From NCBI GenBank assembly GCA_038277395.1, contig CM076193.1:77352198-77416197 (forward strand): 64,000 nt of DNA, written 5' to 3'. The notes below the pieces were generated by a model that had not been told where the DNA came from, searched no databases, and was given only the letters and a program-made list of their open reading frames with translations. Below are positions 32,031 through 42,420 of the stretch, one piece after another (the first letter of the stretch is position 1; the number at the start of each line of letters is the position of its first letter). The DNA is from Dryocosmus kuriphilus (taxonomy: Eukaryota > Arthropoda > Insecta > Hymenoptera > Cynipidae). Made by a program: the position numbers and the translations under genes.

Positions 32031-33485
32031 CATTCCTGCCAAAAGCATGTATATTATTCACTCCAATAAATATGCTACAGAATTGATATAATATTTATAG
32101 GTTATTATAGCATTTTTATATGAATTAATAAAATAGATGTTTTTGTCAGAAATGTTTTAAATACAAACTCCGAAAATTCGAAATTTTTAATATGGAAATA
32201 ACATCTTCCAAATATTATTAGAAACGTTTTAGATGAATAGAATTCATTTTGAATGAAATCAATAATTCGTTATTGTAACAGGTCAGTTAGCTATCATTGC
32301 TCTGTACTAATGAGAGATTTAATTTTTCCCTTAATAAATCTATCTACCCAGATCCATGCAAAAGTTGGTCAAAAATCTTGGAAAAAGCTCTCAATAGGAC
32401 AGGTTCTATCGAAAAAATTTCTTTGCTTTGAAAAAAAATGTATCAATTTGTTAAAGTTATTGTATGAATACCATGTGCATAAGTTATATATGTTTTTGCA
32501 GCACCCACCTCTAAAGTTGCACTTTATTTGCCCCAAAGTTATGTGTAAAGTAGGTCTTTAAAACACAGTGACGTCACTGTGCATAATGTAATGTCATTAT
32601 GCACGCTGACGTCACAGGTGTGTGTAAAGTATGCCCATTATGCACGGGTGACATTTTTACAAATTCTTCGCGAATTGGTGAGTTTAATCACAACCAGAGT
32701 TAAGTGAGCAATTAACTTGAGGTAAATTATACGATTTATTATACTAATTTATTATTTTGACTTACTTAGTTCATTTATGTGATATAAACTGAATGCAACA
32801 TAACCTATAACTTTTTAATAAATTTCGGAGTAGGCATCCAGTGCTTCCAACGAGCGCCGTTTATAAATAAGGTTAGGTGACACATTGTATTTTATATACA
32901 TATATTATTCTGATATTATTTTTCGGTTGGGTGTTGCAAAAAATAGTATAGGAAACACGTGCGTACACAGCTGATCATTACGAGTGTGTTGCAGCATTTG
33001 CCTACCGCTCATGCTTTTACCCTTCGTTTTTTTATGTGTTGAGTATTAAATATTTTTCTTACTTTGAAATAAATGTTTTATTCAGTAAACAATTTTCATT
33101 AAAAGAAAGTGAAATCTCATCATAAACATCTATGATGTAAAAAAACGACGCAAAGTAAAGCTTTATTAGTACAAATCAACATGATTTGTGAAATAAAATT
33201 TTGTGAAGTAATTAGACATCTTTGCTTTAAAAGAGTTAGGAGTTAGATTAAAAACTAAATTATACAAAGTTGAATTCTTAACTTTTTTAAAGTTACATAA
33301 ATATGAAAGAAATTTTTTAAATAGAAGAATGTAAAGAAATGTTTTCATTTTAAATTTTAAATTTGGCAGCATTGATTGCATTAATAAGAAAAGAGTATCA
33401 ATAATAAATCGTATTTGAAAGGGAGAAGAACATTCAATATCGACAAGTTTTAGAATTAAAATTAAAACATTTCTTTACATTTTTC
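32031..33485. other. Gene-free AT-rich region
   Basis: No recognisable gene or element except the clustered palindromes at 32565-32614. An open stretch at 32253-32561 (102 codons) has no family resemblance and poor composition, and I do not call it a gene. Confidence 0.5.
32565..32614. promoter_or_regulatory. Nested palindromes with two TGACGTCA boxes
   Basis: ACAGTGACGTCACTGT (32565-32580) is a perfect 16-bp palindrome. It is followed by GCATAATG...CATTATGC (32581-32602), an 8-bp inverted repeat, and by a second TGACGTCA (32607-32614). TGACGTCA is the consensus CREB/ATF site. No gene starts nearby, so a regulatory role is only a possibility. Confidence 0.4.
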
Positions 33486-33489
33486 TATT

Positions 33490-35010
33490 AAAATTTTGGG
33501 TGAAGTTCCGAAAAGCACTTACCTCCAATTTCTTTGAAACTTCAGGTACTTATGTATTTTGAGACGCAAGTAACGAATATGATAGTGAAAACACCCGCAA
33601 ATTTGATTTTTATGGTGAAAATCATAGAAAACTCATAAAAATCATAGTCTCTTGCGATTATTTCAATAAATTTTGTTTTCATAGAAAAAAGTTTTATATG
33701 AAAGATGTAGCTCTAAAAAGATACATCTTTTATGTTTTATACATTTTTTCTGTAAAACAATTGTTTTGCGTGAAAAAATAAAAAATATTCCAAAAACCAA
33801 ATACTTCAGAATTTCACTAAAGCTTGCATTTCGATGTACTTTGATGCGCTGATTGCGAATATGATGGTGAAAATTCCCTTTAAACTTTATTTTTAAGATC
33901 AAAGCCATGGATAATCAACGAAAATCATGGTTTCTTATAGGTCACCTGTTCCCAAATGTCAACCAACCCCACCCATTCACATCCACCTGTACGCTCCCCA
34001 TTATGTCTCCCTTCACCATATCCCAAGCCTTTTCCCTCTCATCCACTCTTACCCCCATTCTTACCCCCCTTTTTTCTCGTAAAATAATGGCTTTATTTTT
34101 GTGACTGGTCACAGAAATACTGTAAGTCACACTCCTTACCCCTTTCCAATATCTTGTGGAGGATGGGAAGGCACCCCTCTGACTGGTCACAGAAATACAA
34201 GTCTGACTCCTTACCCCTTTCCAATGTCTTGTGGGGAGTGGGAAGGTACACCTCTGAATGATCACAAAAATACTTTTCTCACACTCCTCCGTTTTTACAA
34301 TGTCTTGTGGGGCTGGAAAGGCACACCTGTCACTAGTCAGTAGTCACAGAAACATTATAAGTCACGCTCCTCACCTTTTCCACCTTCAACTTCGAATATC
34401 TCGAAAACTATCGTTCGTAGATCAAAAATCTGTAGGCCCGAAAATGTGTATTTTTGCAAGGTTTCATGGGTTTTTTATGGGTTTCGCCATGAAAATTAAA
34501 TTTTCGGGTATTTTCACCATCATATTCGTAATTAACGAATTAAAATACATGGGAACAGGTGACCTATATAAGAAACCATGATTTTCGTTGATTATTCATG
34601 GTTTTGAACTTGAAAATAAAGTTTAAAGGAACTTTCCACCATCATATTCGCAATCAGCGCATCAAAATACATCAACATGCAAGGCTTAATGAAAATCTGA
34701 AGTATTTGGTTTTTAGAATATTTTTTATTTTTTCTCGCAAAATAATGATTTTACAGAAAAAATGTATAAAACATACAAGATGTCTCTTTTTTAGAGCTAC
34801 AGCTTTTATTTGAAACTTTTTTCTGTGAAAACAAAATTGATTGAAGTAAACGCAAAAAAGCAATGAATTTTATGAGTTTCTTATGGTTTTCACCATAAAA
34901 ATCAAATTTGCGGGTATTTTCACTAGCATATTCTTTATCAGCGTCCCAAAATACATAAGTATAGTAAGTTTCAAAGAAATCGGATGTAAGAGCTTTTCAG
35001 AACTTTATGC
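33490..35010. mobile_element. Non-autonomous inverted-arm element E2, relative of E1
   Basis: Arms 33490-33960 and 34550-35010 are inverted copies, with the landmarks (A)AGTTCCGAAAAGC.CTTAC.TCC, GATTTTTATGGTGAAAATCATA, AGATACATCTTTTATG and GGTCACCT(G/A)T. They share outer sequence with the E1 arms. The centre holds the same minisatellite as E1 in the opposite orientation (34098-34385). No transposase is present. Read together, E2 looks like a deletion derivative of E1. Confidence 0.68.
34098..34385 (-). repeat. E2 minisatellite, about 76-bp units
   Basis: About three and a half units of GACTGGTCACAGAAATAC...AAGTC.(C/G)ACTCC(T/C)(T/C)ACC.CTTTCCAAT(A/G)TCTTGTGG(G/A)G..GGGAAGGCAC(A/C)CCTCT. Its reverse complement aligns with the E1 minisatellite (GGTGCCTTCC...GGAAAGGGG). 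Confidence 0.75.
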
Positions 35011-35468
35011 AGAATTTTTCTTATATTTAATTTTTTTAAATTCATTTTCATAATTCAACTTTGTATAATTTATTTTTTAATTAAGCTCCTAACTTTTTAA
35101 AGCAAATATTTCTAATTACTCGGCAAATTTTTTTTTCACAAACTATGTTGATTGTACTTATAACGTTTACTTGGCGGCGTTTTTTTTACATCAAAATTGT
35201 TTTTGATGAGATTCAGTATTTCTCGTAAGCCGATTTAAGTTCTTTAATAAAACTAAGACTGTTTTAGAAGTATAATGAAATTTTATGTACATTCATGTAA
35301 AGAAAGTAACAGACGTATGCCAGCATAGAGATGTGTGGCGAAAAATGGTTTGTAAGAAATGTGTTTTTACTCATATTTAATCAACGAATAAAACACTGAA
35401 CGAAAAATTTATACATCTATGATATAAATTTATTTATCAAGCAGACTGATAGGAAGAGGACAGAGTTT
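35011..35468. other. Gene-free AT-rich DNA, possible BEL/Pao LTR tail
   Basis: The 40-bp stretch TGTTTTTACTCATATTTAATCAACGAATAAAACACTGAAC at 35358-35397 recurs at about 37495-37534 with few changes. The two copies flank the BEL/Pao coding fragment, as LTR pieces would. No complete LTR is recognisable. Confidence 0.45.
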
Positions 35469-35469
35469 C

Positions 35470-36650
35470 TTAATACAACGAAAGTACTCTCCCGTATCGG
35501 TTTTCACGGTAGCTACTCGGATGATGCCATCTGGACCAGGGTGTGTGGCGAAAATTCGCCCGAGTTTTCATTGAAGGGGTGGAAGATTGTCCTCCTTGAT
35601 GACAACCATAGTTCCCAACTCGATGGAATAGATGGTGCTGGATTGGAATTTGCTGCCCACCGTTAATTGTTGCAGATATTCCTTCTGCCATCGATTTCAG
35701 AAATTTTGGCGCAATTTTTGAGCATGCTGCCAGGCCGACAAGCGATTGGAAGCCGTGTTCTCAAAATTCATTTGAGGGAAGCGTGTTAGAGGACCACCAA
35801 TTAGGAAGTGACCAGGAGTCAAGGGTTGTAGGTCATTGGGATCGGACAATATAGGAGACAGAGGGCGAGAATTCAATATTGCTTCTATTTCAATAGTACA
35901 AGTTTCCAATTGTTCAAAAGTTAATAACGTGTCTCCAACTGTGCGAGAGAAATGTTGCTTGAACGATTTTACTGCTGCCTCCCAGAGGCCGCCAAAATGC
36001 GGTGACCTGGTAGGGATAAAATTCTAAGTAATTTTCTGTTGATTCAGGAATTCTTTTACGATTTCATTGTGCTCTGCTGATTGAAAGAGTTTATGAAGCT
36101 CTGTGAGCTGTCGATTAGTACCTACAAAATTCGTTGCATTATCTGAGTGGATATTCTGTGATATTCCTCGTCTAGCGAAAAGTCTTTTTAAAGGCGCGAT
36201 AAATGCTTCCGTGGTCAGATCACTGACCAGTTCTAAATGTACTGCCTTGTTGCTCAAACAAACAAAGATAGCGACATAGACCTTGCCTTTATGACGATTG
36301 CGAAATCGTTTTTCCTTAACATACAGTGGACCACAATAGTCGACACTGACATTAAGGAAAGGTCGAAAGCAAGATACGCGTTCTCGTGGTAGATCCCCCA
36401 TGACGTAAGCAACCCCCCGAGGTTTTGCTCGAAAGCATCGAACACATTTGTGAATAATCAACCGCGTGATTTTACGACCGTTTATGGGCCAAAATAGTTC
36501 TTGAGTAGAGTACAACGTTGCTTGGGTTCCTGCGTGTTTGAGCCTGTCGTGCTCTTCGCGTATTATAAGCAGAGTTAAATGGTGATTGGGAGGCAATAAG
36601 ATTTGATGTTTTTGTTCTTCGGGCAATCCTGAGTGTGTCAATCTGCCACC
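35470..36650 (-). pseudogene. BEL/Pao integrase region, broken
   Basis: Minus-strand reading. 36641-36024 carries the integrase zinc-binding region (HDRLKHAGTQATLYSTQELF...CVRCFRAK) and the catalytic core. The first Asp is in VSVDYCGPL and the second in IHSDNATNFVG, with the CLSNKAVHLELVSDLTTEAF block between. The frame stops at 36024. The family's third catalytic Glu would follow in the next 35 or so codons, out of frame. 35909-35697 (CTIEIEAILNSRPLSPILSD and PGHFLIGGPL) and 35691-35470 are the C-terminal parts. Frame changes near 36020 and 35695 break the protein. The family inserts LTR cDNA with a 5-bp duplication. Confidence 0.88.
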
Positions 36651-36673
36651 TACTCTGAGGATATCGTGTTTAT

Positions 36674-37440
36674 CTAAAAATGTTTATAAGGGATTAATCG
36701 ACTTTTATTGCTAAGTTCATCTCCGCACTTCAGGGAATGAATTTCTTTCGAAAATGTGGCGAGTTGTGTTACAAAAATTATGGTACGATTAGCGACTTCG
36801 AGTTCGAGTGTGGAAATGGAACCGCTGCGTTTTTTCGTAGGGTCTTTTGTACTATAAATAAATCGCTGAACATACGCGAAAACTAGTTTCAAATTCTTGA
36901 AGGAACTACACCTTTTTGCAAGAATGCAGTTATGTCATCGCGAAGAAGCGCGGCTTCATGGTGCGTTTTTGCACCAGTCAACAAATTGTCAACAAAAAAG
37001 TTTTTTTTCAGCACGGCTGCTGCGATAGGATGCTCGGCCCCTTCATCATCGGCTAATTGATGTAGGGCACGTATGGCAAGGAAAGGGGCGCAAGATGTAC
37101 CGTATCTGACGATATCAAGAGAATATTCCTTTATGCTATCATGAGGATTTTCGAGAAATAAGATTTTTTGATATGGGACATCGTCTAGATGCACGAGAAC
37201 TTGCCGGCACATTTTCTCAATGTTGGCGGTAAAAGCATATGTGTGGGATCGAAATCGAGTAGGTCCGACCATTAATGATTCATTTAAGGACACGCCAGAT
37301 GAGGTTTTGGCAGATCCGTCAAAAACAACGCGAGTTTTTGTAGTTGTGCTGTCTTCTTTTATCACAGCGTGATGAGGACGGTAAAATCCTGGTACAACGA
37401 GACATTTGTTTTTTATCAACGATAAATGTTTTAGATTTTT
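36674..37440 (-). pseudogene. BEL/Pao reverse transcriptase region with internal deletions
   Basis: 37419-36889 reads CLVVPGFYRPHHAVIKEDST, TKTRVVFDGSAKTSSGVSLN and VGPTRF, then jumps within the reverse transcriptase to IEKMCRQVLVHLDDVPYQKILF, LDIVRYGTSCAPFLAIRALH and FFVDNLLTG. The last contains the BEL/Pao YVDD equivalent, written FVDN here. 36892-36674 reads on toward the RNase H or linker region. The catalytic first Asp block (D-I-E/K-M) is altered by a deletion after VGPTRF. The element's gag and protease are absent upstream of 37440, where a repeated LTR-like stretch and a tRNA-like sequence lie. Confidence 0.85.
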
Positions 37441-37567
37441 ACATTCGTTTAGAAATATGCAATAGTTTTCTTTTAATCGAGGATCCTTGTCAAAACGTTT
37501 TTACTCATATTTAATCAACGAATAAAATACTGAACCCCGGTTAAAGTACATAGAAAAATTTCCATTG

Positions 37568-37640
37568 ATACCGGCACAGGGATCGAACCCAGTCCTCCTG
37601 GTTGGAAGCCTGACGCGCTATCACCTGAGCTACCGGGACT
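37568..37640 (-). tRNA. tRNA-like sequence (degenerate, anticodon position TCC)
   Basis: Minus-strand reading gives TAGCTCAGGTGATAGCG (A-box-like D-arm), a seven-base loop CTTCCAA with TCC at the anticodon place, and GGTTCGATCC (exact B-box). Length and arm spacing fit a tRNA, but the acceptor stem pairs at only three of seven positions and the T-stem is weak. It is most likely a tRNA pseudogene or the head of a tRNA-derived SINE; TCC would indicate glycine. It lies just 5' of the BEL/Pao fragment as read on the minus strand. Confidence 0.45.
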
Positions 37641-37679
37641 CTTTTTCAAGCATAGTTACCGGAAGTAGAAATATTTGAT

Positions 37680-38852
37680 ACCCGAAGAAAATGATAAAGT
37701 TACGAAGATTTTACAAACTGGCGATTAAACCCTGTAACAGCAAAAATTAAAACAAGACAAAATGCTATAGGTAAATTGTGGAAGACCATCACTAAAGATC
37801 AATTACCCGCACCCAATGAAGAAGAATGGTTAAAGAAAATCATGCGGATTATAGAGGAAGTAGCAAAAAAAAGTGACACTCATACGATTACTTTTTGGAG
37901 ACCCTTTATTTACACCCAATGAAAAGGAATTGGTACAAGAAATAATTGATTTCTTATCAAATTATTTCCCATTCCTTAATTTCCACATATGTTTCACTGA
38001 TACTAGGAAACTTACGAAAAAAGAAAGAAAGCAAATAATGAAGGAAGCACACTCAACACACTTAAGAGAACGAAACACCATCGACCGTGCAAAGAAAATA
38101 GGCTCATGGATAAATATGGATAAAGATCTAGTGGAATACGTAAAGAATTTTCCAGTAATTCAATTACAAAAAACTGTCCGAATTAAAAATCAAGCTGAAA
38201 GTATACTACCAGATATACTCTTAAAACCAAATGACAAAATTGCGTTTGATATTTTTGGACCACTAACTGAGTCTACAAAAGGAAATAATCACCTAAAACT
38301 ATCCTTTCAGATCAAGGAAGAAACTTTCTATCCGAACTCATGCAGCTGTTTGAGGAAGCTCTTAAAAGACAACATATTAAGACCACTGCTTTCCAACCTT
38401 AGTCAAATGGAAACATTGAAAGAGTGCACTCTACTTTGAACAACTTGATTAAAACCAGCATTCAAGAAAATAACAAAGAATGGGACGAAAATTTAAAGTT
38501 CATATTTTTTTCAATTAACAGCATGAAAAATCAAACAACAGGATATTCACCCTATGAACTTACATTCGGAAGAGACCCTAACATCCCTTCAATTATACCC
38601 CAATTTTACAATTTAAGACATCAAATGTTAATCATGAAATGGAGAGATAAACATGAACAGATCTTAACTAAAGCAAAAGAACAAATACAAATAGAAAAAA
38701 TCAAAACAAAACAGAGACTCGATAACAGTTTAGTCAAGAAATACCCAATTTACAAAACAGGTGACAAAGTTAAGGTCTTAAATAATACCAAGCAAAATAA
38801 ACTAGATCCAGCTTTGAAAGGACCCTACGAGATGAACAAAATAACCTCGTGA
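37680..38852 (+). pseudogene. Errantivirus-like integrase, broken
   Basis: Several frames are involved. About 37680-37910 encodes the end of the region before the integrase. 37990-38310 holds the zinc-binding area (KEAHSTHLRERNTIDRAKKI followed by GSW) and the PNDKIAFDIFGPL block with the first catalytic Asp. Immediately after GNNHLKL about 60 codons are missing, and about 38305-38420, in another frame, holds the second Asp region (LSDQGRNF) and the third catalytic residue in a SNGNIERVHSTL context. 38424-38852 gives the C-terminal domain (TTGYSPYELTFGRDPNIPS and DPALKGPYE). An insect retrovirus-type integrase was recognised from these blocks; it is not functional. Confidence 0.82.
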
Positions 38853-38879
38853 AGACAGATTTGAATAACACTATGCCCT

Positions 38880-40096
38880 ACTTTTCAGACGATACTTTGG
38901 ATTTTGTTACTCCCGGCAGTAGCCTCAGCTAACTTTACGTTGCAAGAAATAAATAAAAATGTGTATATTGAAGAAATCTACAAAGTACACCCATTTCATG
39001 ATACTTGGAAATTAATAATTGGAATAAATATGACAAGCAACGAACTGAGACCAAAAACGATAGACAATACCATACAATTAGCGGAAATAGCCTGTAACAA
39101 AAGATGCTCCCCTTTAATTGAAGTTGAACTAATTAGGAACAGATACAACAGACTAGCCGCATGAAATAACATACAAATTAAAATTTTGGTAAAACAAAGA
39201 AGAAACCGAAGAGGACTAGCTAACTTTATTGGAGACATTTCTAAGACCCATTTTGGAACCCTGAGTGAAAACGACCTAAAGGAGATCAACAATGAATTTG
39301 ACCACCTATACGCCGATAACATGAAATTAACAAACGTCATATCTAACCACACCCGAATTCTAAATATGTTACTGGATTCCTCTTCCATGAATCACAAAGA
39401 ACTAGTAGGAAACGAAAATGCAGTAAGACAACTTGCCAAGAACCTAAGTACTAGTCTCATTAACCTGTCAAGAGACAGTTTTGTAAATAGTAAAATAGTC
39501 CTGGTGGCTATAATGATTGACGAAATATCAGAAGACATCGACATGGCAATTAATGCGATAAACGACGGAAGACATGGAACAGTTCATCCTCAAATCCTAA
39601 CACCACTAATTCTAAAGAACACCATCGCAGAATTTGAAAGAAAACATCGCACTCGATATAACTTCGACAATGAAGAGGAAAATTATCAACATATAATAGA
39701 TATCAGTAACCTGTCTGTCGCAATCATCAAAGGATTATTCACTTATATTCTTGAAATCTCTATTACAGAAAAGGAAGAAGGATCCCTCCAACATATCATC
39801 CCAATCCCACATCCTATTAATAATATACATTTATCATTGATACCTGATTACGAATACATCATTACGTATAGAGGCTCTTATGTACCTACAGACGAAAGAC
39901 TGATATCGTCCTGTAAATAGATCCAGAAATATAAAATTTGTCAGAGAAAGCAACCAAACATTAGAACCCTAAACAGCGACACCTGCGAAAGCTCATTGAT
40001 CGAAAGATACGCTACAATTAAATGTAATTCATTACATTATTTACTGAACAGAGAAACATTTATACCCATAATTAACGGTTACATAATTGTACCACT
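38880..40096 (+). pseudogene. Errantivirus-like envelope protein, N-terminal part
   Basis: 38904-39164 begins with a short hydrophobic signal-like segment and contains Cys-bearing ectodomain sequence ending RYNRLAA. A stop follows. 39186-39920 carries a basic cleavage-type motif directly followed by a Gly/Ala/Phe-rich segment (residues 4-20 of the frame) and long helical stretches. This is the arrangement of class-I-like, baculovirus F-type envelope proteins carried by errantiviruses. Stops near 39162 and 39918 interrupt it. The remainder lies beyond the R1-clade insertion at 43968-44289. I describe it only as a decayed envelope gene. Confidence 0.7.
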
Positions 40097-40108
40097 AGAA
40101 TTATTGAC

Positions 40109-40110
<2 letters not shown>
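40097..40110 (+). repeat. Target-site duplication of R1-clade copy A (left)
   Basis: AGAATTATTGACAC, repeated exactly at 43954-43967. It defines the insertion of the minus-strand R1-clade element between them. Confidence 0.95.
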
Positions 40111-40151
<41 letters not shown>

Positions 40152-40518
40152 ATGAGGAGGTGGAAATCCTTTTACGGACTGAGTGTGGGAATCGGCCTAA
40201 AAATACGGCCCCTACCCACTAAAACCACTTCCTCTTTCCTGCCCACGCAAGACCCCGGAATCCGCTTTCGCATTACTTTAGGGTCATGGGTTGTTGGCCT
40301 CCTACGCCGTGCTTCGGCGTCCTCCTTTTTACCTACTTGGTTCACTTCTTTTTTGCATTTCACCTACATCCCTTATCCCCGTACTGGGCTTAGGGGTTCA
40401 GTGAAGGTTTCTCGTTTTGTCTCTACCCTGAGAGCAGCCATAGTTGCATCTCGGGGTGTCGGCCTATGACATTAGTATATTCTTTCCTTCCTTCTTTACT
40501 CTGAGTGTGTCTTTCTGC

Positions 40519-41830
40519 CTACTGCCTCTGCTCTTGTTCCCTCTCCTCCTTTTTTTCCCTAAGGATATCCCCCACGAATTGGGCGATGTTGTCCCAGTTT
40601 TCCTGGTTTGTAAGCATCAATTGGCCAATGTTGTTGGCCGTTGCTTCCACACCGAGTCTATCATTGAGCATCTCTCTGTTTGCATTCCATCTTTCACACT
40701 CAAAGAAGGTGTGCCTGGCATTATCCTCCACACTACTTCAGTAGTCGCAACCCGGCCTGTTTTTCTTTCCCATACGGAAGAGATAGGCATTGAAGTGTCC
40801 GTGGCCAGTAAGGAACTGCGTGAGGTGATAATTCACCTCGCCATGATTCCTACCCAGCCACGGCACAACCCCCCCCCCCCCCCCTCCCCCCCCACGATTT
40901 CCGCTGTCCATCTGCCTTTGCTCTCCGCTCTTCACTGTTCTTCCCACTGTGTCAGCGTTTGGCTTCTGATTTGGGCTTTTACTTCCTCTCCTGCCCCTCT
41001 TGCCTTTGCATCATATAATTTCCTCCTTTCTTCAGCCAGTAGGTTAATGGGTATGGTGCTGGCTATGACCATTGCTGCCACTCCGGAAACCGTCCTGTAT
41101 GCCGAAATCATACATCTGGTCCTGGAGCCCTAAAATTTGCAAGGCTATCTGTCGCTTCTTTCAACTCCGCTTGAGTAAAGTGTGGAATATTTCCCTCTAT
41201 CGGTATGTTCTTGCGGACCCTCTCAGGGTGCCTGGGGAAAAGCTTTCTGATAATGTCCTTCGTCATCTTTTCATTCATGGCCTGCTGTGGTTTTTTCCCT
41301 TTAAGTTTCCCCGTCACCAGTTGATATCCGAAACCCCAGGTGTCGTTATCAACCTCTGCGCAGAGTTCAGCCCACTTCCGGCGTTTGTTTGCCTTTATGG
41401 CTACGCTCAGCCTCTTCTTTGCACACAGGTATTCCATGTTAGGGGACTCATTATCCGGGTTCTTCTTCCTAGCTCTGAGTGCCTTTCTTCTAAGCCTCAT
41501 GCAGGTTCTCCTCAGTTCGGCAATCTCCTCGCTCCACCAGTATACCGTCCTTCTGTCTGTTTTCATTTGTCTCCTGGGCATTGACGCATTGCAGCCTTCA
41601 ACGATGAGATGCATCGTTTCCTGGACCTCCCTCTCGGCCTCTATCTCTGAGAGTGCATTTGGGGTACATTTCTAAGCAAGTGCTTTCCCTTCTTCACAAG
41701 AATCTCACGGAGCTTCTCCGGGTTGAACTTTGCTGGGTTCCAGCCCTTTTTACACCTCCGTTGTTTCCGCTTTTCCGCCCAGGATTGCTCCTTTTTCACT
41801 TTGAAACAGATATACTAATGATCGCTGGCT
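40519..41830 (-). pseudogene. R1-clade reverse transcriptase region with large deletion, copy A
   Basis: 41614-41108 covers the linker and first reverse transcriptase blocks: RTVYWWSEEIAELRRTCMRL, YLCAKKRLSVAIK and TQAELKEATDSLANFRAPGP. It then breaks directly after the APGPD motif. Downstream sequence resumes far into the C-terminus (about 41100-40519), ending in FLTGHGHFNAYLFRMGKKN and the CCHC-type C...HTFFECERW region. The catalytic palm, including the Y-A-D-D box, is missing in this copy; copy B retains it. Confidence 0.85.
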
Positions 41831-42420
41831 GTGTACTCCCCCAATACCACCCAGTCCGTGATCCATCTGGACACGCCTTGTGTGGCAAGGGTGATGTCTA
41901 GGACCGTCTCCCTGTATCCTGCCCTACGAAATGTTGTAACATTACCATCGTTAATTACGGTCATGTCCAATCTTGCCGCCATGTCACTGACCTCCGACCC
42001 CCGCCTGTCCGTCCAGGTCATTCCCCACTCCACTGACTTCGCATTGAAGTCCCCGGCGACGATAGCCTCTCCCTCTAGTGTGCGGCAAAAGTCTTCGATC
42101 GCCCCCAGTTTCTTTATAAATGCCTGTATCCCTTCATTTGGGGAGAAGTAGCAGCTGACTATTGTCACCCTTCTGTTCCTGACCCAGACGAAGCCCTCTC
42201 CTCCACCCTTATCCACAGCCTGGAAATCGCTATCATCTCTCACCCAAAAAGCGGCGGTGCCACAGAGGTCAGAATACCAACTCAAACCATCCGGATTGGT
42301 ATATTGCTCATTTATAATGACCACATCCCCTCGCTTTTCTTTTGCCAACTGGAACAGTAGGTTCTGTGCCAGTTTAATGCGATTTAGGTTTCCCTGGAAT
42401 ATTATCGCCATCGCACTTGC
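41815..42420 (-). pseudogene. R1-clade APE endonuclease domain, copy A
   Basis: Start of ORF2, from MAIIFQGNLNRIKLAQNLLF near 42412. Visible AP-endonuclease landmarks are VVIINEQYTN (catalytic Glu), the VTIVSCYFSPNE strand, IVAGDFNAKSVEWG (Asp/Asn) and the C-terminal ETVLDITLAT followed by EYTASDH. The endonuclease nicks target DNA. It overlaps the ORF1 end slightly, as is usual in the R1 clade. The frame ends at 41815 after SDH, where a frameshift separates it from the reverse transcriptase. Confidence 0.85.

Noticed and set aside
32253..32561. 102-codon plus-strand frame
   Set aside because: AT-driven codon use, no recognisable domain, no conserved neighbour.
40444..41133. 229-codon plus-strand frame with a proline-rich stretch
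   Set aside because: It lies antisense to the R1-clade copy A reverse transcriptase region; the proline run is only the poly-C tract read as codons.
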